From positions 513,305-577,304 of the forward strand of contig SJOL01008662.1 of NCBI GenBank assembly GCA_004794785.1: a DNA stretch of 64,000 nucleotides, in the 5' to 3' direction. This document shows positions 52,685 through 64,000 of the stretch, one piece after another. Every line of letters starts with the position of its first letter. Within the stretch, counting starts at the first letter, position 1. The position numbers were made by a program, and so were the translations under genes. Source of the DNA: Opisthorchis felineus. Taxonomy: Eukaryota > Platyhelminthes > Trematoda > Opisthorchiida > Opisthorchiidae. A model generated the notes under the pieces. It was not told the origin of the DNA, searched no databases, and worked only from the letters and a program-made list of their open reading frames with translations.

Positions 52685-55600
52685 TGCTCGGTATCTGGTG
52701 GCTGCTGCTTAAAGGTTCTCAAGTTTTAACGGGCTGCGTTGGAGCATGAATAGTTTGTAGATATTGTATACTCAATCAGTGAGGGCCAAAGACTCCTCAT
52801 TACACTTGGATGGGAATTGTGTTTTTAGCACACCAGTAAACATTAGAAAGCCAGAAAGTTTACTCCTCTTTATATGTACCAAAACCTGCATATTCCATCG
52901 CCCCATTTTTGCCCTGAAATGCAGTTTAATAACCCAAAGTGCGTTATGCACTCCCAGTTGCAATGGTTTTGGGTAATAGTATAGGTTTTTGCCCCGGTGG
53001 ACTTAAGCTTCTAACTGAATGTGATGATACCCATATAACCCTTAGCAAAACTTCTTTAAATTTGCGAGGTTTCTTTGGTGCAAAAGTAACACAACTTCAA
53101 GTCATTTGAAGACTTCCTAATGGATATTTTAAACAGTACAGTACAGCTGACTCTTGAGCAAATCTGCACCTGACCTTTCCTTACACCGCCGGCACCTCAT
53201 TTTTTTACTCAGAAGTGACGACCATAAGGGAGACTCGAAGTGCACTTCAAGTAGATGCGGCATATATATATATATATATATATGGTCCACATTTTCTCCC
53301 GTATCGCTTTTTCCCCATTTTGCTGCTCCGGGTAAAATGATTTCGTAATGCAAACGTGTTAAGCTTTTTATTTTCGTGTGTGGCTATGTAGTCCACACTG
53401 CCTCATAAGTCGTGGTGACAAGAACTGCTTGTTGTGGATCATCGGTGGCACCTTGCGAGAACGAGAACTTCATCAGATTACATACAAAAAGTCCCTTAAT
53501 TTTTTTTAAATTAGAGCTTCACTAACCTCTTATTTGGCACTTTGTGTGCCATCGTCTTCTCTCAGGTTGCTGCTGCCTGCTTCCACTATCTGGTTGACCT
53601 TGAGGGATCATCCTATGGAAACTTGGTTTTGACCACATTTCGGCTGCTTAACCGAATATTTTCTGCATAAATGCAGCTGAGTTCAAAGTAATTTAAACTT
53701 TTAATGCCACCATACAATGGTGAATCCGATGGAATGCATCAAAATTATTCCCACTGCTTTCCTACTCCCTTCATTAAACCACTCACCAATCCCTGAAGAA
53801 AAGGTGTTGCAACTGTCTTTTTTTGTTTCGACTGTCACTGGGTACCAGACTGGTTTTCTTTTTGCCTATAGTTTGCTAATCTGGTAGTAACGTGCACTTT
53901 TTTGTTATGGTTTCTAAGAGAATTAGCTGCGGTATATTGGGCCTTTTTGCAATAGACATTCAACAAGCCGTAAAAATTTCCACCAGGTTTGCTGAAAAAT
54001 TCTATCACAGTCAACCTTTTTATTTATGGTTTGTTTTTGCTTCTGGTTTTTTTCTGCGGTTGCATCATAGAAGGCTATATAGGCGCAATCGAAATACATT
54101 GATGTTGGCTTCAGTGAGGTACTTTTCGTTTGCCTTGTGTATCATAGGCGGTGAATGATCCAGTTCGTCAGTACTGAGCGCCTAGCGCTTAAAAGCAAGA
54201 CAGCATGAAGTCAGTGGAGTATCCAGCTTCACAGTTGGCTTTGAATTCATCTACTATTTAGGGGAAGGGATTTTATGCACATCAGTCATGTCTTGTATTC
54301 TTTTGAAAACGCCAAAGTGGACAAAACCACGGATGTCTGCTTCACAGTATATTCAAGGTTTACACAAATCACGCGGGTTACCAACTGTCCCACTCATCTC
54401 ACTGAGTGCAGTTCTGCAACCGTCCAAAAGAAAGCAGCAGAACTAGCATGCTTCTGGACGATTTTATCAAACCAGTTACGACTCAGCCATACAATCTTGC
54501 TCGTCGAATCTGTGAAGCTTGAACTTAGCACCATTGCAGTTCATGCATCAGCTCTCTCACCCCATGTTACATGGTCGCCATATTTAGGTAGGTTCGTCAA
54601 AGCGCAACAAAAGCTAATAAGGCACTCGGACTTCCAACTACTCGCATTAAGTTGAGCTTAAAGTCGTCCAGAAAGCGAAAAGCTTTACTTTCATTGGAAG
54701 CAAGGCAACGTTGTAGGAACCTTTCTTCGAATGTCGAACTGCGTTACATCATGATCAACGTTGTTGCGAATGACGGACTAAATCTTCAAGTCATTATTGA
54801 ACATTGCTCAGCAAATTTTGTCTGCGATTCGAATGACGTACGGTAGGGATGACAATGAGCATAAAACCGACTAGCGAGATGTCCGCCACTGTTCACTCTA
54901 AATGGAACCAGCGCGCCGTCTTCATGACGAACATAATTTTTTTACTCACGCAATATAACAATACAATAACTGTGCGATTTTTTGTCCTAAACTCACAGTT
55001 TGGTCTTCCAGAAGCACTTATATATTGCAACCATAAAGGGGTTCCTGGACGGTTTTAGAGCCTTAACTTTAGTGTTTTAACTAGAAAGACCCAGCCTTTA
55101 TTCACTTTCCGTTTCACTTTTCAGACTATACAAGACATGAATTCTGGGATTGCAGGTAAAGCATGAAAACGTCCGCAGCAAAACCCTGCAGACAACGGAA
55201 AGAATTAAATTTTGGCACTCAGATTTTGTGTAGTTCCGACCATAGGTTTCACCCTTTTTTGTTGAGGGCCCCATTCAATTAATCAAAACTACTCTCTACG
55301 TTGAGTTTTTTTATGCGGGAAATTACAGTGGTCCATAAAGTACCAAACCATTATATGCTATTTCGCCCAAAATTTTTACATTAGCCCGTAAGCACGGAAG
55401 TGTATTTCTAGATTCCTAAATATATCGCTAAATGTATCTTTATACTTTTCTTCATCCTCGGCTTCATACTTAAACCAGTGGTCTAGTATGGTTAGAAACA
55501 CTAGCATTAAACCAACTTTCATAACCACACAAAATTCGAATGATTGTCAAAAACATTTTTGGCGAATTAATTTGAGTTTTTGACCACATTGGGCACGACA

Positions 55601-58192
55601 GTTAAAGGGTTGGGTGGAAAAGTTTGACGGATTTATCAAGTGATTTTAAGGAGCAGGCCTCCAGGTTGTATGTCGAATAGTTGCCCAAGCATCAAATTAA
55701 GCAAATATCACTTAATCACTAGACCAGTTTATCGCACAACAAATCATTGCCTGACTACTCCACCCACAGACAGTGTATGGCGGATCAGTCCATGGCAAGA
55801 AGTACCGCAAATAGAACTTTTTTTGCAGGTCAAGTAAAAACTCGTTGTTTTTGGTTGAACCCGAGTGGGTCGCTAACGGTTATACGTTGGGGCAGTCTGT
55901 GCTCCGCTTTTGCGTCACTTGGCAACTTAAATCTAAACTAATCACTAACGTTGGGGCAAGTGAATATAAAAAAGGCACTCAAGTACATAGGACATTGATG
56001 TCACCAAGGCTCTATTCTATTGGACCAGCATATGTTATTTACAATTGAGTAACATTTCATCGGTTGGCTGAACTACTTACCACCTAGAACTATCTGCACT
56101 GAGTTTATTTTTCCGCTGCTTTGTCCTGGTCAACCCATGCTGATGGCACTGACAGTTGTACTGTTTTAACATGGCCGATCTGGAGATATTTCGGTGCATT
56201 CTTTAAGAAGAATTTTGACTATTGGCGATAAAAGTATCTGGAGACGAGTTGATCAGAAATAGGTGGGTCGGAAAATGAAGTGGCTTGTGATTAATTTGTT
56301 CTTCTATAAAGTGGTCTGCGATAGGTTGGCCAAAATTAGTCTTATAATCTGACTTGGTAATAGGTTCATTTGACGTTAAACTAGCTGTGGAAGCTGCTCA
56401 CGATCAACTGCTGGAATAATGTTTACGAATCGTTAATATAAATAACGCCCATTTAGCCTTTAGTAGGTAGCTTGCTATAACCATAAGACAGAAGATTGTC
56501 CGTCACATGTATGTTACTTAGCCCCCCGAAGAATTGTTTGGCCCAACACAGTGCCCGTCGGAGGACACTACCGTGGAGCCTGGGCCTTAAGCACTAGGCT
56601 TAAACGTATAAACGTAGTCTAACTTAGTCAGATACCGGCAGGGTGATGTCTGTCAATAACCTACGATTAAGCAAAGAAGTTCCCGCTGCATTTTGGCGGC
56701 GTTTTCAGTTTAAGGGTGTAATTCGGTACTGCTTTGCCTCCAATAAGTGATAACTCCAAGATCAGGACAGGATGAAACAGGACAGGTTTAGGCGGACAAG
56801 CTCGAGAAACCTGATCAATCACCAACGTCGGGCGTACGTTTGGCGTGTCTGACATTAAAGACGGTAAGTAAAAGTATGTCATGGACATTTTATAAGGAAC
56901 CACTAGAGGGTTACGTTTTTTGCAGTTTTTCTATGGTATGGTTGTCTAGCTGCCCCTCAGAACAACTTTTGCTGTGATAATCGGAAAGTGGGTACAGATG
57001 CTGCGAGCAGTTTGATCAACATTGTTACTTCCAAAGACCCTATACTGTTATATGGCGGAACTTTCGGTTTGCCAAAAATAATTCCTCTAGTTAGCGGACT
57101 TCATGAAGAATTAGGCCCACAGATAGCATCATTTTACACCAAACACAATAAAGTATAATAAAGTTTCTGATTCTCCTCGTCTTTTTATAATTTTGGTACT
57201 CTTCTTCCTCCCTTACCTTCAGACATCTAGTTGCTTTTAGCTGGTGTCCCAACTTCTCAGAACTAGCTTGCTTGACTATCCACGTGACCTGCTCAAGTTT
57301 GCATACAACGAAAAGTTTTCACGGTAAATGTGACTTTACAAAGTGTGCCTGCACCCCAGTTGACCATATTAGACAGGAAACTGGATAAAATCATGCTCCA
57401 GGGTCAGAAAAATAGCTCGACTGTTATAAAGTAGAAAATGGCTTCAGAGTAGCCGGTTTCCTCCACACTTCCATAGTACGTTTGTGTAAAATAGATTTTG
57501 AAATATGTTAGTTCTATTATTTTTGGCAGCTCCAACATTAACGATAGTTTTAAAAGCAGGCGCGTACAAAGAATATCCCTAATGGGAAATGAGGTTTGCC
57601 AAGCTGTTGAACTTGGAAGCTGTGATAAAATGTTCACTTATTTTTTGCTCGGGATCTCTGTCCACTGGTGTCCCGAGGACCTGCACAAATCTACTATTAC
57701 GAGCACTTATAGAGTACGTCTTCAGCGTATGGACGTTTTTGAAACCAACTGTAGATTAGTGTGCTACCATTGTGACAAAGGTAGACAAGCAAACAGTGGC
57801 TTACCACAGCTAAACAGGCAGTCAAAAGAAGTGCATGAAAGCTTACCCCGAACTATGCTCGGAAGGGGACAAAGACTTAAAAGCAACAGATTTCCAGTAT
57901 GTCCTGCCTTAGTTGTGATTCGTTGCCATGAGGAGGGTTTTGAACTGTCGCCTCCATCAGATGTTTCGGAAACCTATGAGCACCTACAGTCTGCTTTGTT
58001 GTGCTCAACGCACAAAACGCTACGAGTTGCTTTACACGCGAGTTTATAAAAAAATAAGGAATCGGTTAACTGTGCTGATAAAAGCCGGTCTGATCATTCC
58101 ATTCATTCCTCTATGCTTTGCACTGGAAAATTAAGACAAAAGGCCCATTTGACTCTATCTCTGCTATTTTTCTTAAACCTAATCTGTTCGGT
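52685..58192. other. Non-coding stretch
   Basis: Contains the (AT)11 run and scattered short frames. The longest plus frame of the window (57498-58049, 183 codons) begins here but has no recognisable motif or splice support. No other structure is supported. Confidence 0.4.
53262..53283 (+). repeat. (AT)11 microsatellite
   Basis: Eleven uninterrupted AT units. Confidence 0.95.
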
Positions 58193-58455
58193 AAGCAAGC
58201 ACATCAACAGTCATCTAATCAGCAACCAATAAACTCACCTAAGCTACCAATATTGCAACACAATATTAAAAACTTCGGGCGTTCCACGCTCAAAACAGCC
58301 CGTCGGTGGGTTGCCTGCCGACAGGCCCCCATACAAAAACAACCCTACTTCCTTCAAGAAGGCTTGCAGAATTGCGTCCTCCTATGAAGCAAACCAGGCA
58401 ACCAGATCAACAACCACCTGACCAGCAACCAATAAACTCACCCGATCTACTAATG
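58193..58455 (+). repeat. Imperfect direct repeat, two units about 200 bp apart
   Basis: AAGCAAGCACATCAACAG..CAGCAACCAATAAACTCACC (58193-58235) recurs as AAGCAAACCAGGCAACCAG..CAGCAACCAATAAACTCACC at 58387-58440. The last 20 bases are identical. The sequence between is unique. Confidence 0.7.
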
Positions 58456-61384
58456 TATCAGAGTTAAAAGTTTCAAGAAGCTTCTGGAAGTATAAGATAT
58501 TTCCTTCCATAAATAGTCTTGATTTCTCCATTTATAAAAGTGTACACGGCGGCATTCTATGGTAATAAAATGTTATTTGCTACGCTTACTTGAAATGCCC
58601 CTTAAAACCTGTACTTTTGTTCACTCTTGTTATTATTGCGTTTTATAATGTAAGGTTACAAATCTGGCTAACGTTGAGCTTTATACGGTTAAGATGCTAC
58701 TGTTCCCTTTAAAGCAAAAACAGTTGCGCTAATATTTTACAATTACGTGCAATAAAAAAGCAAACTTTTAATTTTTTTGCCTATAGATGCACAACCTTAC
58801 TTGTCATACTGCCTGTAAAGGGGTTAAATAAGAGCACCAGTTTCCTGTGCAAACTAAATGATCGTTGGTTTTTAACACAGAACAATTCGCAAACCGTTTA
58901 ATCAGTGTTGTGCACAATTCCAATGGTAAGAAATAAACACACGTCTCCAGAAATTGGAAGGGAAGACCACAGTTCTGACTAAGAAACAGCACATCCTTCA
59001 AAGAAAAGTGTGAAATAACTTGGTATGTTGGTTTGTGCAATTCTTGATAACTTGGATTCTCGAAGATCAGTATCAGGTGGTTTCTTTAAAAATCACCGCC
59101 CTTCTAAAGAATGTAATCAAACAGACCAATTGAATCTTTCCATTGAAATCCACTGGTATACAGAAAAACCATTGTTTACATTGAACCGGTGATCCGCGTT
59201 GGGGACAATCAAGCCCAGCCTGAATCGGAAGTTGACGTGTCTCACCGACACAACAGGCGGGCCCGCATCTCACTGCTGCACTAGCTGACGAGAAATACAT
59301 TACAAATAGACCGTCTGCTTCTATCTACGTATTGTATCGCAGATGTAACGTTTTACCTACTTGTTAGCCATACTTTGACAGGGATTTCATCGCAAGTTGC
59401 GGCATATCCAGCAGGAAGCTGCTTGGGTCTGGAGTCACTCACCATTCTTTCATTCTTACTGCTACTCTTCGTTGGCTGAATCAGTCTTCTAACCCCACAT
59501 AACAATGACTTGGTTTAGTCTTTGGTAAAACGTGAAACTAAAAACTATCTTAGGGTGCCCGCTTATGAATCACAGGTTGCACCCCGAATCCGCTGCAAAA
59601 CACGCAATGTTTTAGAAACTATAAGAAAAATGCCGGCAAAAAAGAATGTTGCGCCCGGGTTTTAACCTTTTGAGAGGAAGTTATTAACAGGAACCCCATT
59701 TATTCGTATGCTAGGATTTTTTTGTCAATGAAAGTGGTATGCTCCGACCTTATGTCCCACTGATTAATAAAGCGGTATCCGGTTAAGAGACAAGACACTG
59801 TTTTGCAAGACAGCTTCCACAACGTGAGTAATTAGGACATCCAAGGCTCTCCCAAGCCGAATCTTCGGCAACTAAACGCATGAACGGTGCTTCAAAACCC
59901 ATAATGATCTGAACGTTAAGCTTGTGCACCACCGCAATCAAGTTGACCCGCGATGATTGTTAAATTCCTGCGCCTTCTGACCAAAGCAGTGAATTGTTGG
60001 ACTAACGCGACACAACTTTAGGAATTGGATGCCATGGGCTCTGGAGCCAAATGTAAGAACAAATTTGCAATACCACGCTAGACCTACTGAAGCTTGTCCA
60101 CGTAAGTCAGTCATACCTACCACGACTGCTGCGGTATCCAGTGCAGAGCCACTGGACGCTAAGACAGCAATTTACACATCTGCGGTCAGAAAAACTGCTG
60201 TTTAGCTTCTGATTCCACTAAAGTGTAGGACGAAAACGATACTCATTCATGCATTTCCATTACAAATTTCCTGCTCATCAAGACCTCTTACGGTCTCAGA
60301 CGCCGGCGAGATGGTGTTTTAACAAAATCCAGGCATTTGATGGTAGTGTTCTAAACTTTAAAAGCACTAACCGTATGAAAATCTACAACGTGTCTCGGAC
60401 TAAACTGTCCGAATTCACTTTGACATTGCTTTTTGAAGAGAAAACCAAGTTCTGAGTCGCCTCGTAATGCACCAAAAACAAACAGCTGAAGATTAGGCAG
60501 ATCTGTCTCCCATGGAATTTTGGGTATTTCCCCAAAAACCACGGATACCATCCTTGTGGTCGTTACTAACGCAAAACTTGCAGGTGGCCTTTACGAAGAG
60601 TCCGCAGTAGGTTGCAAAGATATACTTGCGCTGACAAGAAGACAAAGCATCATTAGTGACAACAACGAGCTGGATCACTAACAGGATATACTTAGACTTT
60701 GCTAAAGAGCAAAATGACTGATTGAAGATTCAACCCAAAGTGGTTTGGCATGTTCAGATGTGAAATAAAATTCCTCATATTCTCAAGGGCTGCAATGTCA
60801 GGTTACAGAGCACATCGTGCAACTAAAAACGTCCACGTAAAAATGCCGAAAAGTGCCCATAATTGCACACCCGTAGCAAGACCCGCAGTTGTGCCTTTTG
60901 TTTCATTTGCACACTTTCAAGATTACTAACCTGTGGCAGGGACAATGGAGTTGTGATGGTCAGTAATCTCAACAAGATTGTCTACATGAATTGAGTTTGA
61001 ACGTCGGTCTGCGTGCATACAAATGTTCTTGGTTAAGGGTATGTCAGCGGCTTTCACAATCCTCCACATCAAATATGTACATCCGTGCGTAGAACGCCGT
61101 GGACGCGCAGACTATTGCCGTGTATAGGGAGAGTTACACTTCACAGAGAGAGTGGAAAAGTTGTAACATATCTGGTGGATTGGTTACAGAATATAAGGCA
61201 CGAAAACACAGTGGGGTTTAAGAAGGCACCTCCTTGATAGTGCCGCCTAGCTAGAGTTTACCTGGTTATCCCCTAACAAATAGTACAACCATACTTTGGA
61301 CGCAAACTGTCAAATGATGTACCGCTGCCCAACAGCGACCGACTAATAGGACAACACTTCACGCTTCATAATCATAGCACTTGT
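58456..61384. other. Non-coding stretch
   Basis: No gene, RNA or repeat supported. Confidence 0.45.
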
Positions 61385-61588
61385 ATGGGCCCTGCGACTT
61401 TTAGGTTGTCACTTATCCGGAACTCGCTGCCAGCTGTAGTAACGGATAAGTCTGACAACAATACTTTCAAGTACGAGCTATTTAGAAAACAGACGGACTT
61501 GCTCTACCCCTTTCAGAAGTGGCTGCTGTATGACTCAAAAAATGAGAAGAGCTTAAATGCATTATCCTGTTGCCCTGCATTAACCTAA
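61385..61588 (+). pseudogene. Decayed 3' end of a CR1-like LINE reverse transcriptase
   Basis: A 67-codon frame with FRLSLIRNSLPAVVTDKSDN followed by NTFKYELFR. This follows the pattern F-x-R-V-V-x-x-W-N-x-L-P-x-x-V-V...S-x-x-x-F-K found at the extreme C-terminus of CR1/Jockey-type LINE proteins. The conserved Trp is replaced. No other RT domain lies next to it, so this is a 5'-truncated or decayed copy. Confidence 0.45.
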
Positions 61589-63521
61589 TACGACACAATT
61601 AAGCAGTGGTTTACCAATTATTGTCCAGGTCTCTGCTGTAGACACGCAGGATTAAGCCGAAGTCAACTCAAAATCACATGTACGTTGTCGCGCAAAAGTC
61701 ACATTTGTGGATATTTTGGGCTTGACCCAATGAAGTTAGATGTCGGAAGCTCTAACTGCCCTGTTAATTCCCTCAAATAGTATCTTACACCAATTCGCTG
61801 TAACGAATGGATCAGAATGTCAGAAGAACGCACAACGAATTTTGGTTGAACCAAAGTTAACCAAAATCAGCCAGCTTCATTTTTGAAAGAGGAGGAAGCC
61901 ACATCAAATTCTTTATTTACTGAACTTGACGGCGTATTCTTTCGTGGATGGCACTCCTTGACCAGAAGTTTTGCCTATCCGTTCTTACTATGCACGTCAG
62001 ATCGGTGGAGAAGCACATGATCATAATCATGCAAATATAGTCGAAACGCCTAGCTATTTAGAAAAATACAGTCGTCAGGCCTTCCGTCATTCGGCTTATG
62101 TAAATCAGTCTTATATTGTAAAGTTATTTGCGGCTTAATGTTCTCTGGAGGTCTCATTTTAGTACTAACGTTACTGAAACGTAGTTTCCAACGCTCACGA
62201 TCAATGGATAGCGAAAGTCAGTTTGACTTGTAAAGCACTTTATAGTGCCAGGTGTCATTCTAGATTGTTCTGGTTAAAATTTGTTTGACGAAACCTTAAA
62301 GTTAGTTATAAGGAGTAAGGAGGTTATAAGGAGAAAAGCCACTTCACTGGTTGTAGTTCGGTCAAAAGTTTGGTCATCTGGGACACGCCTCGTGGAAGCT
62401 GTGCTTAGTCCGATTTCGATGGGCTCGCTGAGCTTCTGGCTAAACCTTTCGTTAAATATTGGTTGCTTAGGGGTTTTACTCAGCGTTCAACATTTGAGGA
62501 CGATCATTTGGATTTAATTTGTTCACCATGCAGTCCAAGAGCTATCCAAACTTCAGACATTGTATAAACAACTGTCGAACGTCACACTTACTTCTTTCAA
62601 TCAGTCTCACACATGCCAGACCGCTAAGATATTATGTTCTACCGATTAATCATGCGGTTGCGCTATTTCAATACAAATTCCTACAAAGTTTGACAAGCAG
62701 AAATAAATGTATACCAAGATTCTTTAGTTATCCCGGATAAAATAGATGAATTATTGCATTACAATCACGGTCGGCTGATCTTATCACCACAACCTCACAA
62801 CTAATTTCTCATTGTTTTTCCTCATACAAATTGTACTCGCACAATAAATGCCTCATTTATGGCCTTACATTTATACATCGTCGCTGGATAACGCTTTAGG
62901 TATCACTGATTTTTGTCGACAATAGTCCTATCGCGTGCACGTAGAAAAAATGCAAGACGCCGGAGGTTACACACTACAATCGTAATATTTAAAGCAACTA
63001 CCTAAAAGCACCATTGCAGTGCACATAAACCAGAATAAGTTTATGTTTTATAATAAAATCCTACGGAGCATTTTATGAACTCCTGATAGGTCACAAAAAG
63101 GAGAAATCGAAAGATTTTGTAATAGTGATATTTTTCACCGTCAAAGCGACCCTTTTATCCCACCAAGAGAGTTACACTGAAATTAAATTCTCGGGAACAT
63201 ACTGGAGTACACCTTTGTAAGGACGGACTTTTCTAACATAATTCGCCAACAAATATTAATGCATCATGTAGATCACGAAGCTTTGCGCTTACCAAGATTT
63301 TGCTGTTCATTCTTACTACGCCTTTCATCTACAAACTTTCATGTGCAAAAGGTTGTCATGCTTTAATAAGTGGGATTTGCAAAAGTACACCTATTTGGCT
63401 CAATAAAAGAAGAGACCCCTCACCAGTTCGTTGGTTATGAGTTTGATACACTGATCGCTACACCGGAACCGATTTTCTCCAAATTCCAGACAACACACTT
63501 TCAACATGTGTTGGTACGTAT
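61589..63521. other. Non-coding stretch
   Basis: No supported gene or structured repeat. Confidence 0.45.
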
Positions 63522-63581
63522 CGTCACAGTGACAATGGTCCACCTTATCTGTTTGCATTCGCCGAATTCATTCAAGGAGTC
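63522..63581 (+). pseudogene. Ty3/gypsy-type integrase fragment
   Basis: One frame encodes RHSDNGPPYLFAFAEFIQ. The S-D-N-G-P-P box, then a Phe-rich turn and FAxF, is the second-Asp motif of retroviral-type integrase cores in Ty3/gypsy elements. The flanking frame is broken on both sides, so only this scrap is recognisable. Confidence 0.5.
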
Positions 63582-63775
63582 AGGGATTCACGGATTCACG
63601 GATTGATACACAGGACCGAAGCTTTTCCCAAGTTTCTCGGGTCGGTTTGTTCTTGTCGTTCAGCGGCTGTCGTTCACCTGAAGGGCACAAGCGAAAAAAG
63701 GATGTAGCACTGCTCTTTAAGTTCTCAGCGCGGTGCAGTAATTTTGCCAGCACGAGAACTCGCATAGGAAAGTGT

Positions 63776-64000
63776 CTAGTATTTTTTGAACTGGGTTCTA
63801 GAAGGAGCGTGGACAACTGTCGGAGGAAGGTTATTCCACGCAGCTACTACACGAAATGAGAAAAAATTTTGCCGAATAAAAGTGTCCGCTCTGAGCTTGA
63901 AAGTCTTCTTACCATGTCCCCGCCGTTTGTTTGCTGGCTCAACGGTGAAAACCCTGTTGGCCAAACCTTGTTCAAACAGGGCATAAGTAAGAATTAGGTC
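63776..64000 (-). pseudogene. 3' end of a CR1-like LINE ORF2 (runs off the window)
   Basis: Continuous minus frame from the window edge to a TAG at 63776: [47 protein letters not shown] and [10 protein letters not shown]. This is the typical C-terminal tail after the reverse transcriptase domain of CR1/Jockey-clade LINEs (RRGH..FFS-RVV--WN-LP--VV-A-S---FK). It seems to end a few codons early, since the FK-x-RLD seen in intact elements is replaced by FKKY and stop. The reverse transcriptase domain would lie beyond the right edge. Whether the full element is intact cannot be judged. Confidence 0.8.

Noticed and set aside
57498..58049. Longest plus-strand open frame outside the named genes (183 codons)
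   Set aside because: No domain, no clear splice borders, an overlapping frame is equally protein-like, and length alone is not enough in AT-rich DNA of this size.

Overview
This window is eukaryotic nuclear DNA. It has long AT-rich non-coding stretches, coding islands bounded by GT..AG splice signals, microsatellites and fragments of retroelements. The gene content (a strongly diverged tau-tubulin kinase), CR1-like LINE tails and repeats carrying hammerhead ribozymes point to a flatworm, most likely a trematode. That placement is inference from style, not a database match.

The one gene I can name with confidence lies on the minus strand and reads from about 40.6 kb down to 29.2 kb. It is a tau-tubulin kinase (TTBK/Asator, CK1 superfamily) in at least four exons: 40573-39569, 35369-34073, 31655-30256 and 29946-29224. 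All splice sites have good consensus and all phases match (0, 1, 0). The product is about 1475-1485 residues: a kinase domain at the N-terminus and a tail of about 930 residues rich in Ser, Arg and Pro. The kinase N-lobe holds an insertion of about 175 residues between the glycine loop and the catalytic lysine, with CxxC pairs near both ends. A large coding block at 20518-19472 (minus) is either a further TTBK exon across an 8.7 kb intron or the start of a separate downstream gene. Two more minus-strand exon candidates lie at 16251-16021 and 15636-15257.

Two weaker plus-strand gene candidates are suggested by open frames with strong donors: one at about 9.0-11.6 kb and one at about 50.6-52.7 kb. 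I could not assign either to a named family, though the second resembles an immunoglobulin-type fold.

The rest is repeat landscape. A tRNA-like SINE at 15.0 kb ends in an almost intact hammerhead ribozyme. A decayed relative lies at 0.2 kb. A second hammerhead-bearing repeat family has copies at 1.8, 2.0 and 25.9 kb. A fold-back element at 45.7-47.1 kb has arms of about 590 and 480 bp. A pure GATA array sits at 22.4 kb and a decayed GAAT/GACT-type tract at 20.7-21.2 kb. The right end holds a Ty3-type integrase scrap and the 3' end of a CR1-like LINE on opposite strands. Non-coding stretches are described as separate entries.
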